Below are positions 1-5,841 of a DNA stretch of 6,580 nt, piece after piece (position 1 is the first letter of the stretch; each line of letters starts with the position of its first letter). Position numbers and translations under genes: made by a program. A model generated the notes under the pieces. That model was not told where the DNA came from, made no database searches, and saw only the letters and a list, made by a program, of their open reading frames with translations. This stretch comes from Tannerella sp. (GTDB lineage: Bacteria; Bacteroidota; Bacteroidia; Bacteroidales; Tannerellaceae), in NCBI GenBank assembly GCA_031283785.1, contig JAITBC010000390.1, positions 1 to 6,580 of the forward strand. The letters run 5' to 3'.

Positions 1-407
1 AATTTATTGGCATAAGTCAAAATGTTTTTGGTGTAACTGGTTTCAAACACGCCTTGTTCCCAAAGCCTTTTTGCACCCGATTCGCCCAAGTTGTAAGCCA
101 TTAAAACCTTGGCGGGGTCATCGTACTTTTCAAACAATCCGCGCAAAATGTACAAACCAGCCCGAATGTTTTGTGTAGGGTCAAGGAAATCATCAACCCC
201 GATGGCTTCGGTCATTACGCTTGCGAGCGATGCCGTGAGCTTGTCGGGTTCAGCCACACCCAAGCTGACCGTGAGCGAGTGTTGGCTGTCCGCGTCGATT
301 AGTAGCGTCCGCTTGCCCTGCCTTGCAAGCCCGAAACCGAGACTTGCGGTTGTCATTGTCTTCCCAACGCCGCCTTTCCGTGTGCCGATAAAGATTGTTC
401 TGCCCAT
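1..407 (-). CDS. Chimeric ORF: ParA/Soj ATPase N-terminus joined in frame to a lytic transglycosylase (SLT) C-terminal segment; partial at the window edge
   Basis: Read leftward from ATG at 407-405, the frame stays open for 135 codons to the window edge. It is preceded by a strong AGGAGG site about 8 nt upstream. Residues 1-65 look like a ParA/Soj partition ATPase: the deviant Walker A motif KGGVGKT is at residues 11-17 and LLIDAD at 35-40. From about residue 69 the protein no longer resembles ParA. DPTQNIRAG (76-84), KVLMAYNLGE (100-109) and RLWEQG (114-119) are typical of the C-terminal half of SLT-type peptidoglycan lytic transglycosylases, as found in conjugative elements. The ParA dimer/DNA-binding part and the SLT catalytic Glu region would both be missing, so neither activity is expected. 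Natural candidates are a deletion joining two genes of one element, or an assembly chimera. Both family calls rest on recognised motifs; the start is well supported. Confidence 0.75.
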   Translation of the reverse strand, partial: MGRTIFIGTRKGGVGKTMTTASLGFGLARQGKRTLLIDADSQHSLTVSLGVAEPDKLTASLASVMTEAIGVDDFLDPTQNIRAGLYILRGLFEKYDDPAKVLMAYNLGESGAKRLWEQGVFETSYTKNILTYANK

Positions 408-472
408 TGAGGCTTCCTCCTTTGCGGTGCGGAACTTCTCGCTGATTTGACGCTCGGCTTTTTAACGATGAA

Positions 473-491
473 TTGCCTCCGGTGGAGGCAA
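473..491. repeat. Perfect 8-bp hairpin upstream of the ParA-like start
   Basis: TTGCCTCC and GGAGGCAA are separated by GGT. The hairpin lies about 66 nt upstream of the ParA-like start in the gene-free stretch 408-547. On the minus strand it holds a GGAGG that would be buried in the stem, but no convincing start codon follows it. It may be a leader structure of the parA transcript. It has no T-run, so it is not an obvious terminator. Function unknown. Confidence 0.5.
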
Positions 492-526
492 GAACGGAAT
501 CAGCCCCGATTTAATGATATAAAATT

Positions 527-578
527 AGAACCATCCGGCTCAAACCCTTAATATATGTGGGTTTTACCGTTTGGTTCT
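527..578. repeat. Long imperfect inverted repeat at the end of the recombinase cassette; possible terminator or element-end signal
   Basis: AGAACCA (527-533) pairs with TGGTTCT (572-578), a CCGG/ACCG-type block pairs internally, and AAACCC (542-547) pairs with GGGTTT (559-564), around an AT-rich loop. On the minus strand the structure is followed by AATTTTAT, so it could end the recombinase transcript, although the T-run is weak. It covers the last codons of the recombinase C remnant and lies exactly between the recombinases and the ParA-like gene, so it could also be a recombination or end sequence. I cannot decide between these. Confidence 0.5.
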
Positions 579-825
579 ATTATATCACAAGCCTCAAGCC
601 GCCAAGTCTTGCTGTTGTCGGTGTCACGCAGGTAGCCGTATGGGATTGCGCTTGTGACGTGCTTGCCCTCGTGCGTTCGGGCGGTGTTAATCGCACGAAT
701 TTTTCTCTGTGCAGCAAAAAAGATATTTGCATTTAACCCGATAACCAAGCCGTTTGTTACACATCGTCCAAATTCCCGCAAAAGCAAACCGTCCGAACCA
801 ATGTCCGGGCAGTCACTCTGTTCAT
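548..825 (-). pseudogene. Remnant of a third large serine recombinase (recombinase C)
   Basis: The first ATG (825-823) overlaps the stop of recombinase A as ATGA, the translational-coupling arrangement typical of tandem recombinase genes. It begins MNRVTA, a usual start for these proteins, but the frame stops after 22 codons (757). Another frame, about 711-548, reads RKIRAINTARTHEGK followed by PYGYLRD and KTWRLE. That is the segment joining the long catalytic-domain helix to the Recombinase domain of TnpX-like large serine recombinases. Nearly all of the catalytic domain is gone between these pieces, and the protein ends soon after KTWRLE, at a TAA (550-548) inside an inverted repeat. Intact relatives have roughly 500 or more residues; here about 75 codons' worth of sequence survives. 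It cannot be active. The identification rests on a short but characteristic motif run and on its position after recombinase A. Confidence 0.7.
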
Positions 826-2432
826 GCGAAATCTCCCGTCACCGACACGCCGCCTTTGAATGTAATCTCCACAGTTTTATCATTCCGCACGAGTATCCGC
901 TCCGCAAGATGCCGTGTCAGCACATCGTCATATTCAGTCAGAATATGCTGGTTTTCTTCGAGCAGTTTCAGCACTTCCCGCATTGATTCATCCGCTTGAT
1001 TATCAGCTTTTCTCCGTGATTTCTCAGTCGTGATAAAATCCCGCAGTGCCGATATGTCGTCTGAAAGCTGTTTGAATTTTGATGTGTATTCCGTTATGTC
1101 AATCCCCGCCGCACACTGCTCCGCCAATTTTTTAGTTTCATTCTGCAGCGCAATTATTTGATTTTCAGCGTTGGCAATCACATTATTATCATCACCACCG
1201 ATTACATCTTTGAGATTGGTTTTTAATATTTCCGCAACCTCGCCTTTGATTTTGAAGAACCTGTTCATCGAATCAACAATTGTTTTATGAAGCTGTTCTT
1301 CGTTAATCGTAGGCAATTTCTTGCAGTATTTTTTCCCGCTCTCAAGCCGATTTATGCATCTCCACACTATGGTTTTTGCACCTTTTTGTGTCCAAGTTAC
1401 CCGCCGGTACGGTGTGCCGCATTCTGCACATCGTAGTAATTCTGTTAGCGCGTATTTTGCACTGTATTTGCCGTTTTGGTTTTGTGCTTTTTTGTGACAA
1501 CCGTCCTGCTGTTTCGCCGCACGATTTCAGATTGCACCTTATCAAAAACATCTCTGCCGATTATTCCAATGTGATGATTTTTAATTAGGTACGTCGGCAG
1601 TTCGCCGTGATTTTTTCTCACTTGGTGCGATATGCAATCCGCCGTGCATGTTTTTTGCCGCACAACATCTCCGGTTAGCGTGTCATTTTCGAGTATCCTT
1701 TTAACAGTATTTGAGTTCCGGTTTAAGTCGCCCTGCTTGGTCAAAAATCCCTTTGCAATCAACTCCGCAGCGATTTGTCGTTGGCTTAATCCGTCAAGAA
1801 ACCGTTTGAATATAAATTTGATTGTTTCGGCTTCTTCGGGGACAATTTCAGGTTTTCCATCCGCGCCTTTTTGATAACCAAGCAGATATTTATAATTCAA
1901 ACTTACCTTGCCTTGACGGAACGCTTCACGCTTTCCCCACGTCACATTCTGAGAAATTGATTCCGATTCCGCTTGTGCGAAACAGGCGAAAAGTGTGAAC
2001 ATCATCTCGCTTTTGGTATCGTCAAGCGTGTTCAATTTTTCTTTTTCGAATATAATCGGTATTCCGAGCAATTTCAGTTCACGCGCATAATTCAAACTAT
2101 CGACCGTATTTCGTGCAAACCGTGATATTGGTTTAGCAAGAACAATGTCGATTTTTTTCCTTTTTACAGGCTTTTATCATACTCAAAAAGCCTTGCCGTT
2201 TGCTCACTTGCGTTCCCGTAATTCCGTCGTCTTGGAAAAATTTATACAATTTCCGGTTCGGATTTTCGCTTACTAATCGGTTAAAGTGTGATGACTGAGC
2301 CTCAAAACTGTTTTCTTGGTCGTCAAAATTCGTGCTTACACGAATGTACACTCCGATTGAACGCTGCCCTTTTGATTCACTTTTTTCAGTTTTGGTCGGC
2401 GGTATCACAACCACTGTCGGCATATTTTTCAA
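822..2432 (-). pseudogene. Large serine recombinase (recombinase A), broken by two compensating 1-nt frameshifts
   Basis: Large serine recombinases cut and rejoin DNA at attachment sites through a serine nucleophile. TTG at 2432 with GGGGAG 6 nt upstream is the likely start. The first frame holds YIRVS with the catalytic Ser at residue 33, then DDGITGT. It breaks in an A7 run (T7 at 2152-2158 on the plus strand) and stops at 2133. Dropping one A lets the next frame read KIDIVLAKPISRFARNT, the conserved SRFARN helix, and then the Recombinase domain (2150-1475). A missing base near 1474-1477 leads to a stop at 1445. Adding one restores KYSAKYALTELL, a zinc ribbon beginning CAEC (about residue 334) and WRC, a coiled-coil-rich tail and the stop at 822. 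Net shift is zero, giving about 536 residues, a normal family length. All catalytic and zinc-binding landmarks survive, so the breaks are recent or are sequencing errors. It follows a small gene by one base. Confidence 0.88.
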
Positions 2433-2433
2433 T

Positions 2434-2717
2434 TTAATCTCCCCTTTTCAAAATCAACACCGCTTTGTCATCGCCAACCTGAATTTGTTCGACAATTTCA
2501 AGGAATTTGCTGACATCTTCATTGGTCGGCGAAGTTGAATTGCGCTTTCTGAGAATCCTCGTCACATCGCTCCGGTTAATAATTATCCGATTGCGGGGAG
2601 TCGCTTTAATCGCGCTGTATTTCAAATTTGCCGATTCAAAGCACTCCGCTTGGTCGGCGGCTATTTTGCCGTAGTCATCTTAAATCCGAACACTGCATTC
2701 TTTGGTTTTTCTGTCAT
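2434..2717 (-). pseudogene. Small gene between the two recombinases, broken by a 1-nt deletion; function unknown
   Basis: ATG at 2717 lies 4 nt after the end of recombinase B, with AGGT as a weak ribosome site. It reads MTEKPKNAVFGFK and then runs into TAG after 18 codons. From about 2680 another frame continues DYGKIAADQAECFESANL and runs to the TAA at 2434, one base before the TTG of recombinase A. One added base near 2676-2682 would join the two into about 94 residues. The lower frame alone could also start at TTG 2625 (63 residues) but has no clear ribosome site there. The product would be soluble and charged, with several short helices and no signal peptide. I do not recognise the family. 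Tight packing between the recombinase genes suggests an accessory role in recombination, but that is inference from position. Confidence 0.6.
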
Positions 2718-2721
2718 TGCA

Positions 2722-4120
2722 TTACCTAAATTTCTCCGTAAATTTGATACTGCAGAGCAGTTCAAATTTCGCTTGATTATGCGGTTTGAGCGCTATCCCG
2801 GTCTAATGTTGGCTGACATTCAATTAACCGCATATCAATCACATTTGACTGCTCTTGATATATCACTTCGTCAATTATATCTTGCATTTTCAGCTGTGAA
2901 TAAGCGTGGTGTTGTTCACGCAATTTTGCAATTTCAATCTGTATACCGACAATGGCTTTGTTGTCAGATTTGTTTGCCGTATCTAACATTTCAAGCTGCC
3001 GTATTGCCGTGTGCAAAATATGATTGTTTGATTTTAGTTTTTTCACCACTGTTATAAATGCCGCAGTCAATTCTGTTTCACCATAACTTTTCTGTTCGCA
3101 ATCATCACAGTTATCGTAATATTTGGCCCCACCAACGCTTTTCCCGCAGTTATATCTAATCGTTTCACGGCAGTTAGCTGCATAAAAACTGCGGTTGGAA
3201 TTTATGCAGAAAACTTTTTGCTTAAACGGTGTCTGTAAACTTCCGTCACCTTTTGTATCGCCCCTGTTCCGCATCACATTTTGCACCTTGTCAAAAATTT
3301 CTTTGCTGACAATCGGCTCGTCGTGATTTTTAACGCAGTATAATTCCCGCTCACCTTTGTTGGTTTTGTAAACTTGGTTTTCGGTATAATGTTTGCCGAG
3401 AAATACATCGCCGTAGTAAACTTCATTTGTTAAAATTCTGCGGATAGCAACATTGCGCCATATTTTATCGCCACTCTGATTTAATTTGTCGGCAATTAAA
3501 TGCGTTCCGATTCCGTTTAGGTACATATCGTAAATTTGTCGCACTATCGCGGCTTCGGGTTCATAAATTACGAATTTCTTATTCTCTTTTCTAAATCCAT
3601 ACGGCACAGTTCCAATGTCAAAAGTGCCGTCTATCATCCGCTTTTTCTGCCCCCACTGCACATTTATTGCGATTGATTTGCTTTCTTCCTCGGCGAATAT
3701 GCTGTAAAACGTCAGCATCATTTCGCCGCTCATTACGCCTGTGTCGAGTTCCTCTTTTTCGAAATAAACGCTGATTCCGAGCGATTTTAATTCACGCAGT
3801 ATGGTTAGACTTTCTTTCGCGTTCCGTGCAAATCTACTGACCGATTTGGCGTATATTCTGTCAATTTTTCCTTTTCGGCAATCGGTCAGCATACGCTGAA
3901 ATTCCTCGCGGTTGTCAGCTTTTGTTCCGCTCTCGCGGTCGGCGTAAATCTCCGCTAATTGGTACTTCGGGTCAATTTTGAATTTGTCTGTGTATCGCTG
4001 AATTTGTTTTGTGTATGATTGTGACTGCTCATTTTCTTCGTTACGTACCCGGCAATATGCGGCAGATTTTCTGATTTTTTCGTTATTTTTGTTATCTTTG
4101 ATTACAATAACTTCCGACAT
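2722..4120 (-). pseudogene. Large serine recombinase (recombinase B), with catalytic Ser replaced by Arg and a damaged C-terminus
   Basis: ATG at 4120 follows GGGGTG by 5 nt; the frame is open for 447 codons to 2777. The order is family-like: resolvase catalytic domain (about 18-165, with KSVSRFARN), Recombinase domain (about 170-290, with VPYGF and a helix-rich segment), a zinc-ribbon region (about 300-350) and a coiled-coil-like tail. Two key residues are altered. The motif expected as YCRVS reads YCRVR, so the nucleophile position is Arg26 (codon 4045-4043, one base from AGT Ser). The first zinc-ribbon pair reads CINS, with Ser308 where Cys is expected. After the stop at 2777 another frame, ending at 2722, reads FELLCSIKFTEKF, which resembles the usual last strand of this family; about 50-60 residues before it seem to be missing. 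The protein may fold but should not cut DNA by the normal route. It heads the recombinase cluster. Confidence 0.87.
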
Positions 4121-4189
4121 ATTTTCACCCCGCTCTCTACCTTATTAATTGTTCCTTAATACAACAATACCACAATTTCCACTATAAAG

Positions 4190-4354
4190 CTATGTGGCAA
4201 TACCAACGAATTTTTGCGGCAATTTTGCCAAAGATTCGTCATTGCGCCTATTCCACTCGCGATGCTGTTTCGGCGTTATCAAGCCTTTTTCAAGCATTTC
4301 GGCAGTGAACTTTCCCATAGTGTGTGCGGCGAATATTTTCTCCGATTCAGTCAT
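4190..4354 (-). CDS. Small conserved-looking protein of unknown function upstream of the recombinases
   Basis: The call is a 54-residue ORF starting at ATG 4354 (MTESEKIFAAHTMGKFTAEM), ending 69 nt before recombinase B. The frame is also open upstream to a GTG at 4387, but the ATG is chosen because the protein reads naturally from MTESEK. Neither start has a good ribosome site, which is a weakness. The sequence is helical and charged, with KGLITPKQHREWNRRN in the second half. That recalls the short 'G-L-I-T-x-E-x-x' helix pair of SHOCT-like proteins, but I cannot assign it firmly. No membrane segment or signal peptide is seen. It lies downstream of the promoter at 4532-4560, on a transcript that must first pass an intrinsic terminator, and probably belongs to the recombinase operon. 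It is one of only two genes here without visible damage. Confidence 0.5.
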   Translation of the reverse strand: MTESEKIFAAHTMGKFTAEMLEKGLITPKQHREWNRRNDESLAKLPQKFVGIAT

Positions 4355-4480
4355 TTTGATACGGCGGGAGGGCACTTTTTGCAGCACTTTTTCAGAAAAA
4401 ATTTTGCGCTTTTATAAAATCGGCAAATTGCACAAATTTAAGCGACTGTTTTGTGCATTTTGACATCATAGCTTGGACAT

Positions 4481-4513
4481 AAAAAAGCCCGCCGACCTTA
4501 CGGTCAAACGGGC
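4481..4513 (-). terminator. Intrinsic terminator, minus strand
   Basis: On the minus strand GCCCG (4513-4509) pairs with CGGGC (4491-4487), enclosing GACC/GGTC around a GTAA loop, followed directly by TTTTTT (4486-4481). This is a good Rho-independent terminator. It could end the leftward transcript of the phage-type regulator (4595-5185). It also lies about 10 nt after the predicted start of the 4532-4560 promoter, so it would attenuate that promoter. Confidence 0.85.
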
Positions 4514-4531
4514 GCACTTCCCTATAATACT

Positions 4532-4560
4532 ATTATACCACTTCAAAAGTCTGTTGTCAG
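4532..4560 (-). promoter_or_regulatory. Strong extended -10 sigma-A promoter, leftward
   Basis: On the minus strand CTGACA (4560-4555, one mismatch to TTGACA) is 17 nt from TATAAT (4537-4532), with TG one base before it (TGGTATAAT). Predicted start of transcription is near 4525. The -10 lies in a perfect palindrome, TATAATACTATTATA (4523-4537), which could be an operator. Downstream are the terminator at 4513-4481, then the small ORF at 4354 and recombinase B. Confidence 0.8.
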
Positions 4561-4594
4561 TATGTAATTTAGTCTGTAATTTGGTATGTAATTT
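4560..4594. repeat. Three direct repeats with 12-bp period next to the promoter
   Basis: GTATGTAATTT (4560-4570), GTCTGTAATTT (4572-4582) and GTATGTAATTT (4584-4594) are separated by single bases. They abut the -35 box of the leftward promoter and begin right after the stop codon of the regulator reading frame (4595). The layout suits an activator or recombinase binding array; the protein is unknown. An additional AGTCTGT/ACAGACT pair lies at about 4548-4554 and 4598-4603. Confidence 0.75.
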
Positions 4595-5185
4595 TTACAG
4601 ACTGTACTGATAAACGGCGTTGTTATCATATCTGTTGCGTTCATATTTCGTAACGCTAAGTTTGCCGTCAGAATAATTTTTTCTCATATACTGCGGAACG
4701 ACCATTCCCCATATGTAGAACCCCATTAATGCGACAGCCTCCTTTTTTCTTTAGTAGTAGCTTGAGCGGTCGATGTTCATAAATTCGAGCATATCGCTTT
4801 CCTTATAATGACGGCTGCCGGAGTATAAATCGAAAACAAGGTTGTAGTAAACATCGCCTTTGTCGGAGTAATCATGAACAAGCACCAACGCTTCGTCTAT
4901 AATTTCCACAAGCCACTTCGTGCGGAAACAGGAAGTTACACGCTGCAAAAACGCTGACTTGTCCATGTCCCCTTTGTAGTCGATGAGGAATTCCGGCGCG
5001 ACTTCCATTCGCTTGCTTTCGAACCCAATCCGCTCGTAAAAATCAACGACGCGGTCGGTCGCCTGAAAGCACACATCGCGGTACGCTTCAAGCAACAGCT
5101 TTGTTTTGTTGAAGTAGGAATCATAGTCCAACCCCGACACACTGTAAAGTAACTGTATCTTTTTGAGAGATGCGCTCAGCCTCAT
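4595..5185 (-). pseudogene. Phage-type (ArpU/sigma-region-4-like) transcriptional regulator interrupted by an in-frame TAA
   Basis: ATG at 5185 follows GGAGGT by 6 nt. The frame runs 144 codons to TAA at 4753-4751, then continues in the same frame, without any indel, for a further 52 codons to TAA at 4597-4595. Across the stop it reads FMNIDRSSYY, stop, RKKEAVALMGFYIWG. That is the form expected of the C-terminal DNA-binding helix-turn-helix of phage ArpU/RinA-like late regulators (SRSTYYRRKKEA...LWG). A single base change from a Lys, Glu or Gln codon would explain the stop. The first 120 residues are helical, without recognised motifs. An AGGAGG at 4743-4738, within the RKKEA codons, followed after 11 nt by ATG 4726, could allow a separate 43-residue C-terminal product. 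The gene faces left from the switch region and is divergent from the XRE repressor. The family call is by motif feel, moderately sure. Confidence 0.7.
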
Positions 5186-5229
5186 AATCTAACCTCCGCA
5201 AAATATTTTCAAAAATTTTCGACAGGGTA

Positions 5230-5258
5230 TTGACAAGCTATAACTTTTTCGGTATAAT
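5230..5258 (+). promoter_or_regulatory. Perfect-consensus sigma-A promoter for the repressor-protease operon
   Basis: TTGACA (5230-5235), a 17-nt spacer and TATAAT (5253-5258) match consensus at all 12 positions. Transcription should start near 5265, giving a leader of about 95 nt before the XRE repressor ATG at 5360. That leader crosses the opposing promoter at 5287-5315. Confidence 0.9.
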
Positions 5259-5272
5259 AAATATAGTTCATC

Positions 5273-5337
5273 AACTTCCGAATATTATTATAACACAAAA
5301 TTTTACTCTTGTCAATAGAAAATCGGAAGTTACGGAA
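5273..5337. promoter_or_regulatory. Probable repressor operators: inverted AACTTCCGA/TCGGAAGTT plus a third CGGAA
   Basis: AACTTCCGA (5273-5281) is a perfect 9-bp inverted copy of TCGGAAGTT (5323-5331), and a second CGGAA follows at 5333-5337. One arm covers the predicted leftward start site, and the other lies just upstream of the leftward -35. The pair therefore brackets that promoter, as expected for sites of the adjacent XRE repressor. Repressor binding is inferred from position; no footprint is known to me. Confidence 0.6.
5287..5315 (-). promoter_or_regulatory. Perfect-consensus sigma-A promoter for the leftward regulator
   Basis: On the minus strand TTGACA (5315-5310), a 17-nt spacer and TATAAT (5292-5287) match consensus at all 12 positions. 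Transcription should start near 5280 and run left through the opposing promoter (5230-5258) to the regulator ATG at 5185. It is flanked by the two arms of the inverted repeat at 5273-5281 and 5323-5331. Confidence 0.9.
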
Positions 5338-5359
5338 TAAAAATTTATGAGGTATCATT

Positions 5360-5818
5360 ATGAACGAGATAAAAAAGCCTGTGGGCGAAAAGATTGAAGA
5401 GGCGCGTGAACTGCTCGGGTTGTCGCAGCGTCAGCTTGGGGAGATGGTGGGTGTGTCCGCCCGAACTATTTATTCCTACGAGATTAAAGGCGCGAAACCG
5501 CGTCCGTCTACGCTGAGGAAACTTGCGAACACGCTTAAAGTGTCTACAGAATATCTTGAGCGTGACGATATTGATGACCCGCTGTACGGTATGGAGCGGA
5601 AAGAGGATATGGATGCTGTCCGTGAGAAGTACGGCAATAAAACGGCGCGGGAACTCGATTTTCTGCTTGAAAAGAACTTGGCGTTGTTCGCGGGCGGCAC
5701 GGTCAGTCAGTCCGCAAAAGACGAATTTTTCCAAGCTGTGATGCAGGCGTATGTGTTAAGCAAAGACAGGGCAAAAGAGAAATTCGGTCATCGAAAAACT
5801 GACGTACCTGATGCGTAA
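5360..5818 (+). CDS. XRE-family helix-turn-helix repressor (ImmR/CI-like immunity repressor)
   Basis: This intact 152-residue cytoplasmic DNA-binding protein starts at ATG 5360, with GAGGT 6 nt upstream. Residues about 8-67 form an XRE helix-turn-helix: ARELLGLSQRQLGEMVGVSA, then RTIYSYE, then LRKLANTLKVSTEYL. The C-terminal part (LALFAGGTVSQ, DEFFQAVMQAYVLSKDRAKEKFG) is helical and of the type found in Clostridia mobile-element repressors that are followed by an ImmA-like protease. In ICEBs1-like systems ImmR represses excision and transfer genes and is inactivated by ImmA cleavage; the same pairing is seen here. It is transcribed rightward from a perfect promoter, 23 nt ahead of the protease gene. 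It should bind the inverted repeats at 5273-5337 to hold the leftward promoter off and may regulate itself. Unlike almost all its neighbours, it shows no damage, which may mean that immunity is still maintained. Confidence 0.88.
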   Translation: MNEIKKPVGEKIEEARELLGLSQRQLGEMVGVSARTIYSYEIKGAKPRPSTLRKLANTLKVSTEYLERDDIDDPLYGMERKEDMDAVREKYGNKTARELDFLLEKNLALFAGGTVSQSAKDEFFQAVMQAYVLSKDRAKEKFGHRKTDVPDA

Positions 5819-5841
5819 ATGAAGTTGCGGAGGTCACGGAA

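Noticed and set aside
109..450. Plus-strand ORF of 113 codons
   Set aside because: Lies opposite the ParA/SLT frame, has no ribosome site and no recognisable protein motif.
532..578. tRNA fragment or tRNA 3'-end attachment site
   Set aside because: The GGTTTGAGCC-like arm lacks the TTCRA T-loop form, and no acceptor or anticodon arms are present.
2152..2158. Programmed ribosomal frameshift at A7 in recombinase A
   Set aside because: Continuing the protein needs a +1 shift, whereas A-run heptamers in transposases promote -1 shifts, and a second break of the opposite sign follows. Transcriptional slippage cannot be fully excluded.
2650..3057. Plus-strand ORF of 135 codons
   Set aside because: Antisense to the end of recombinase B and the small gene; composition and lack of a start signal fit a shadow frame.
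4190..4387. Longer version of the small gene from GTG 4387
   Set aside because: No ribosome site, and the extra 11 residues look unlike the rest; the ATG at 4354 is preferred, although its ribosome site is also poor.
4194..4463. Two plus-strand ORFs of 67-89 codons
   Set aside because: Antisense to the small minus-strand gene, no ribosome sites, no motifs.
4560..4594. CRISPR array
   Set aside because: Repeats are 11 bp with single-base gaps; there are no spacers.
5345..5734. Minus-strand ORF of 129 codons
   Set aside because: Antisense to the well-supported XRE repressor; no start signals.
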